This document shows, in pieces, positions 59,701-64,000 of a stretch of 64,000 nt of DNA (the stretch's first letter is position 1; the number at the start of each line of letters is the position of its first letter). The notes beneath the pieces were generated by a model. It did no database searches. It was not told the DNA's origin and worked only from the letters and a program-made list of their open reading frames with translations. The position numbers and the translations under genes are program-made. This DNA is from Spisula solida (taxonomy: Eukaryota; Mollusca; Bivalvia; Venerida; Mactridae), in the NCBI GenBank assembly GCA_947247005.1, contig OX365950.1:10986720-11050719 (forward strand), given 5' to 3'.

Positions 59701-61771
59701 CTTGTTTTTGACCTAAGGTTTTCTATTTAACCTTGTGACATGATGACCCAATATCTATTTTTAACTAGGTTAGATCATTGTGAACGAGTTCCATAAAGAT
59801 TAGGTCAAATTATGACCTTATGACTGTGCAAGGTTTTTCTATGATTTGACCTAGTGACCTAGTTTTTGACCCCGGATGACCCAATATCGAAGTGGCCAGA
59901 CTGTTAGCAGTGAACATGTATTTATTACAAGAAGTGTATAAATAACGAGTCTGGTGGTGAAGTTATGGCTATAAGGGAAAGTTGAAGGCCATATTTCAGT
60001 TGTATCAGAGTTGCAATTTCCTAGAAAAGTCATGGAAAATTACCTTTCAGTCAGGGAATAATCATGGAATTTTATTCTTCATTTCTATGGCCGCCTGTAT
60101 AATGTGTTTGGGGTGATGTTATTTCGAAATGGAATAAGTTTGAATTCAAATGTAAGTGCAAAATATTGAAATGGATTGGATAATTATCTTGTAGGATTGA
60201 TCTAGACTGGTACAAGTGTTCAGTTTAAAGCTACAAATGATGATTGTTTATTACTGAAGACAATATGTTGATCTTAATAATATGGATCGATAGGACTGAT
60301 GTGGCTTTATAATTCAGGGGTGTCAATTTTCCTGATTTAATTCCGGAATTCCAGATTTACCATTCCTGAAAGAGCTTCTGTTATTTTATGAAAATATCTC
60401 AAGAAATGGCAAAGTTATGGTAAATTTAATCTGCTCTGAAGGATTTTTTTAATATAAACTGAGTTAATTATGGAAACAATATCATTGAAGGCTTCTTGTT
60501 TGGCAAAAATTGTTGGCTGCCTAAAATTTTCCTGATTTTTTTTTTAATTTGGCCCTGTTGACACCCCTGATAATTGTATACAATGTACATACAGTTTTAT
60601 TGGGCCAAATTAAACTATTATTTGTTTTCCCTTCCCTACCTACCCGAGCAAAAAGTCCCCTGTCCAAAATATTTTTGACCCTCAGGAAAAAAAAGTCAGG
60701 TATGAAGTGTGAATAGTCTGAATGTATTCAAAAGTATAATCAATCAAAACAGTAGTAAAATAAACAAAACTTACTTGCTGACTTTTGCTGTGTGGGTCAC
60801 TTGAATCACCCATATGTATTTACCCCGTTTTAGACTTAAAGTTTTACAAATTATATACTTTCTGGGGTGTTGTGATGTAGTCACATTGATGCTGGTTATT
60901 TGTTCAACCTTAATTTGGGTTGTAATAAACATTGTGTTAGCTGAATGGTATAATGTGTTAGCACTTCGCTTGAGTTTGAATTCTAATGTATGTGCAAAAT
61001 ATTGAAATGGGTTGGATAATTATCTTATAGGATTGATCTAGACTAGTACATGTGTTCAGTTTAAAGCTACAAATGATGATTGTTTATTACTGAAGACAAT
61101 ATGTTGATCTTAATAATATGGATCGATAGGACTGATGTGGCTTTATCAAATGTCTAGTCATTTGGTCATCATTAGTGTACTTCATTTGTTGATGCTTCTG
61201 GTTGTTTCTTGCATGTATCTGACTATCAGCGATCATGCAGTGTCACATCATGTATATTTGTAAAAGTTCCCCTTGATAGCCTTGTGGCTAAGCATCCACT
61301 TTAAGATTTCTTTGTTTCAAACGCAGGCCGGGGCCTACCGAAGTTGATAAAAATGGTACTGATATAAATATATATATATTCCTTGGTTGAGGCTCGGTAA
61401 AGTTTGTTCTAGATAACTGCCCATTCACCTGGCCTCGGGTGACACAGGGTAGTCTCAATATGTAAGTATTTAAAACAATATTTCAAATTTATGTTGCTCA
61501 ATACTTGTGATATAAAAAGTTGCTCTTGCTCCATTTCAGTCATGTTGTCAGGAAATCAATTGCCCGAGTTCTGACAGTTATTCGCCAGACTCAGAAAGAT
61601 AACCTGAGAAAATTCTACCGAAACAAGAGCTACAAGCCCAAGGACTTGAGGCCCAAGAAGACACGTGCTATCAGACGTGCACTTACTTCACATGAGCGAT
61701 CATTGAAGACAGTTAAACAACTTAGAAAAGAGCGTCTTTATCCCATGAGAAAATTTGCTGTTAAAGCTTGA
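53782..61771 (+). CDS. RPL35: 60S ribosomal protein L35 (uL29)
   Basis: Four coding exons: 53782-53784 (ATG only), 56199-56279, 58259-58320, 61540-61771, with matching phases, 125 residues (human 123). Key segments are '[20 protein letters not shown]', '[20 protein letters not shown]', '[20 protein letters not shown]' and the end '[12 protein letters not shown]'. It is a cytosolic large-subunit protein near the nascent-chain exit tunnel. The ATG-only first exon is the known human RPL35 structure; here ATG meets a GTAAAT donor at 53785 after a TOP start. Around the exon 3-4 junction it reads 'KIHVVRKS' where most relatives have 'KIRVVRKS', a conservative oddity. All introns are GT-AG and hold many repeats. 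AATAAA lies 12 bases past the stop. Confidence 0.95.
54820..55370. mobile_element. foldback element in RPL35 intron 1
   Basis: CGATATCGACATTACTCAAT then AAAACCCGTTTTTCCGG at 54826-54860 is the inverse of CCGGAAAACGGGTTTTAAGT and ATGTCGATATGG at 55327-55362; outer parts include GGTATAGCG (54903) and CGCTATATCC (55254). The arms are about 100 bp. Longer-range pairs (CCGGCGGATTATCCAGTTCC at 54293 and CCGCCGGAACTGGATAA at 55789) suggest it is the core of a larger inverted structure, about 54280-55830. Confidence 0.6.
56313..56702. mobile_element. 390-bp MITE in RPL35 intron 2
   Basis: AGAGTTGTCATTGATT at the left and ATCAATGACAGTTCT at the right are inverted; near the centre ATCGACGATTT and AATATCGTCGAT also pair. 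The left half matches the broken copy at 34324-34790. Confidence 0.7.
57729..58094. mobile_element. 366-bp inverted-repeat element in RPL35 intron 2
   Basis: The left end GGCCAAACTTAAAATATTCT then TTGTTTCCCCATCCCGACCC is the inverse of GGGTAGGTAGGGGATGGGGA, AACAAACAATATTTTA and TTTTAGGCCC. Single ends of the same family occur at 59258-59330 and 60600-60665 (TTTTCC(T/C)TTCCCTACCTACC). The GGCC / A-rich / TTGTTT plan recalls the 1.3-kb elements. Confidence 0.75.
58492..58907. mobile_element. 416-bp inverted-end element with duplicated body, RPL35 intron 3
   Basis: It starts TAGTCCCCTACC and ends GGTAGGGGACTA, perfect 12-bp inverted ends. Two direct copies of a unit with ATAACTCAAACAGTTTCCAAG and GGTTGCTATGGC(G/A)ACAGAAA lie inside (58565 and 58746). 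No coding frame. Confidence 0.8.
59144..61146. repeat. three long direct repeats in RPL35 intron 3
   Basis: A 90-bp segment with CTACAAATGATGATTGTTTA and ATATGGATCGATAGGACTGA occurs at 59144-59235, 60221-60310 and 61057-61146; the last two share a further upstream 90 bp (TTGGATAATTATCTT). Copies 1 and 2 are followed by the same TTTATAATT..ACAGTTTTATTGG flank, apart from the element inserted at 60315-60569, so whole segments of about 0.8-1 kb have duplicated. A diverged part is near 57290-57360. Confidence 0.75.
60315..60569. mobile_element. 255-bp DNA element with 6-bp target duplication, copy B
   Basis: The ends are CAGGGGTGTCAA and TTGACACCCCTG, flanked by ATAATT on both sides (60309-60314, 60570-60575). 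The empty site is visible in the sister duplication at 59231-59240 (TTTATAATTGTA), which proves the borders. It is in the opposite orientation to copy A at 49610-49874. Confidence 0.9.
61277..61340 (+). mobile_element. degenerate tRNA-like SINE head in RPL35 intron 3
   Basis: GATAGCCTTGTGGCTAAGCA (A-box-like) is followed by TTTGTTTCAAACGCAGG (B-box-like, GTTTCAAAC). It resembles the heads at 26278 and 50446. Confidence 0.4.
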
Positions 61772-61782
61772 ACGTGTCTGTA

Positions 61783-61788
61783 AATAAA
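61783..61788 (+). terminator. RPL35 poly(A) signal
   Basis: AATAAA 12 bases after the stop codon, in the context CTGTAAATAAAGAAAA. A very short 3' UTR is usual for ribosomal-protein genes. Confidence 0.85.
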
Positions 61789-61799
61789 GAAAAAAATTG

Positions 61800-62400
61800 A
61801 AACTGTTTTAACGTTTGATTTGCCATTCAAACAACGATCTTTCGGTGGACCTACTTATTTATCAGCAACAAATATTTTGCTGTTCATGCTGTAGGTTCAA
61901 AACCCAAGTCGAGTCCACAGGTTTGACTACAATTATGATGTCCTAAAATTTAGGTGGCATCAAACAATCTTTACTACTCGAACTTTGATAAGGGTCAAAT
62001 TAATATTCATGTCCCTCTTACGTTATTGGCTAAGCTTAATAGATGGAGAAATTGTGCAAATTTTAAATACCCTATGTGCTGGTAAATTTGGAAAAATGTA
62101 TACGATGCATTGACATTATGCCCTTGGTACATTGTTACTAATAAGTTAACCATTGAAGACGGCTTAAACATAGAGAGTGAGGCTGGGCTTATCAGCACTC
62201 AGACATCACATTTTAAGCAATTTATTCTTTACAATTGAGCACATATTGCATTGATTTCTGAAAATTCCATTTAATATCTAATTTGCAACTTATCTGCTGG
62301 TAAAATTTGTTTCACCCTTATCAAAGATTGAGTAGAAAATATTGTCAAACAAGAAATATCACTGAATGTGATGAATCCCCCAGATACTGCTTGACACAGT
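61800..62400. other. downstream of RPL35, no gene seen
   Basis: AT-rich; ACTCGAACTTTGATAAGGGT near 61975 and ACCCTTATCAAAGATTGAGT near 62314 are inverted, so a MITE of about 360 bp probably spans 61975-62335. No coding frame. Confidence 0.45.
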
Positions 62401-62401
62401 C

Positions 62402-62790
62402 AGATATGCACAACTAGACTTGGTACTGATCGTTCATGCAGTTCTGATGAAATCCGGCCATTGGTAACAGGGAAATAGTGCGGACAAAATTTATAACCAA
62501 AAAAACAAAGGGCCATAATTACCTTAAAATTTATCTGACCAACATATGCTGATGATATGCACAACTAGACTTCGTACTGATCATTCTTGCAGTTTTGTAG
62601 AAATCCGACCATTGGCAACAGAAATAGCGCGGACAAAATTCATAAGTGTAAAAAAACAAAGGGCTATAACTACTTTAAAATTGATCCGACCAATGTGTGC
62701 TGACGATATGCACGACGGATCATTTATGCAAAGTTTCATTGAAATCCGACCATTGGTTACTGAGAAATAGCACGGACCAACAGACCAACC
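62402..62790. repeat. ~153-bp tandem repeat, about 2.5 units
   Basis: GATATGCACAACTAGACTT occurs at about 62403 and 62556, with a truncated unit GATATGCACGACGGATCA near 62706. Each contains GAAATCCG(G/A)CCATTGG and GCGGACAAAATT. Short frames here are artefacts. Confidence 0.75.
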
Positions 62791-63313
62791 TCAAGCATGA
62801 CTCCAATATAGCCACCATATACTATGTATCTGGGGTTATAATTACAATCATAGTATGTAACGCATCAATAAAATGAAGTCACAAGTCACTCAATTTTAAT
62901 AAATAAGAATATAAACATTCATTGTATTCAAACAAATTACAATCTTGAACTAGAGCTCAAAATGGCAAAATTGACCGGAGACATTAAAATATGTGTAAAT
63001 GTGGTTTGTACCTGTACTAACTTCTACCATACACAGTCTAATAACATTAAAATGAGGATTAGAAACATGCGTACCCATGAAGAACTTGCTGACAGTGAAT
63101 TAACTGTCTATGGTTAATTTTGCTGTACTGCAAAATCAGATATTTTTGAGACCAAAATTTTGCAAGTTAGATATTCTGAAAAAATGTCGCGAAAGAAATA
63201 ATTGAGTTGAGAAGCATAAAACCAACACGCAAAGAGCATAAAAGAGGGCAAACATTTCTGATTGCACAGTATCCACTTTGTATTTACAATGGGGTGTTAA
63301 AAGCAGTCTAGGG
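62791..63313. other. intergenic, no gene seen
   Basis: No coding frame or RNA gene is supported in this AT-rich stretch. Confidence 0.4.
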
Positions 63314-63448
63314 CTGGTATTCAATACTGATCTTACTTAATTTGAGAATAAGGATAGCCAATCACATCACCTGTTACTGACCAAGAGGTTAATATGGTGT
63401 GATCTGATTGGTTGTCCTTAAGTCAAGTAAGAACAATACCGAATACCA
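63314..63448. mobile_element. 135-bp hairpin MITE
   Basis: GGTATTCAATACTGATCTTA at the left pairs with the inverse of TAAGAACAATACCGAATACC at the right, and AAGGATAGCCAATCACATCA with the inverse of TGATCTGATTGGTTGTCCTT. The arms cover almost the whole element. Confidence 0.75.
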
Positions 63449-63455
63449 CCCCTGG

Positions 63456-63887
63456 ACTGGTATTTATAAAGCATCTTGGTGGAAACACTTGCAATGCGCA
63501 TAATATTATCTGCAACTTGAAGAATAACCTGTTTCCTTAGTGATTATAGTAGCTCTCTACACAATGCATCAGTACTATGTACTGATAAACAACAATTTAT
63601 AAACTACGTTGGAATATTGTGAGAGTGACTTGGTCGTGTATGCATTTGTACAACTAAAGATTACTACCATTGTCTGAACAGGTAAGAGTGAATCAAGTAT
63701 GTTTAGCATTGAAATTAAAGCTGTCTGTATAAGCCTTTATAATTGGTTTTACACCCTAACAGTGGACTCAACCGCCGCATCATTTTCTACCCTGACTCGT
63801 ATTTTATTCAGCTGATGCACTTAGGTAAATTTTACGATTTTAAGAAAGTTCTCACTTTTCTACTAAGAGGCTTTATAAATACCAGCC
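63456..63887. mobile_element. 432-bp inverted-repeat element
   Basis: CTGGTATTTATAAAGCATCT at the left and AGGCTTTATAAATACCAG at the right are inverted. A single related end (GATGCTTTATAAAACCGGCC) lies near 57121 in RPL35 intron 2. It abuts the hairpin at 63314-63448. Confidence 0.7.
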
Positions 63888-64000
63888 CAGAAATCATTAA
63901 TTTATGTTAAGTGTCATTTTGTATACTATATAAACTTCCGCCATCTTGGTCTGTTGTTTGTGTATATATAGTAGTGTCTGTGTCTTCCTGCAGAAAGGGA

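Noticed and set aside
61520..61539. upstream ATG giving an 83-residue single-exon RPL35
   Set aside because: Those bases are intron ending CCATTTCAG; the spliced protein matches full-length RPL35.

Overview
The window is animal nuclear DNA: intron-rich genes sit in AT-rich sequence that is largely repeats. The repeat types (non-LTR elements with short microsatellite tails, many small inverted-repeat elements, and intronic tandem repeats carrying 'caaggtcaaggtcac'-like motifs) resemble those of molluscs, most likely a bivalve. That assignment is an inference from repeat style and protein similarity; no species marker is visible.

Four protein genes are supported. (1) 6630-7445, minus strand: an FKBPL-like TPR protein whose coding region is one exon. 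(2) 20414-41403, plus strand: golgin-97 (GOLGA1), 20 coding exons joined in frame to 914 residues, with a C-terminal GRIP domain. (3) 50283-53493, minus strand: the Arp2/3 complex p16 subunit (ARPC5/ARPC5L), 4 exons, 149 residues; its first intron looks like a minor-spliceosome (U12) AT-AC intron. (4) 53782-61771, plus strand: ribosomal protein L35 (RPL35), 4 exons, 125 residues, with a first exon that codes only the start ATG and begins at a probable TOP motif.

ARPC5 and RPL35 are head to head across a short shared promoter with ETS-type sites, and GOLGA1 lies tail to tail with ARPC5. As I recall, human 9q33.3 has the same order and orientations (RPL35, ARPC5L, GOLGA1), so this is probably a very old linkage block.

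By region: 1-6.3 kb holds repeats, including the first copy of a 1.3 kb inverted-terminus element and a LINE 3' end. 6.3-7.5 kb is the FKBPL-like gene. 8.6-20 kb is dense in mobile elements: a foldback, two dead minus-strand LINE copies, a tRNA-derived repeat, the second 1.3 kb element with a nested insertion, and a decayed plus-strand LINE broken by an 809 bp hAT-type element. 20.4-42 kb is GOLGA1. 42-49.3 kb holds minisatellites, short inverted-repeat elements and SINE-like sequence. 49.3-61.8 kb is the ARPC5/RPL35 pair with nested DNA elements in introns. 61.8-64 kb holds repeats only.

I did not find a new multi-gene system. The strongest observations are the U12 intron in ARPC5, the conserved gene block, the in-frame triplicated 3' splice site in GOLGA1, and several non-autonomous transposon families with clean target-site duplications.
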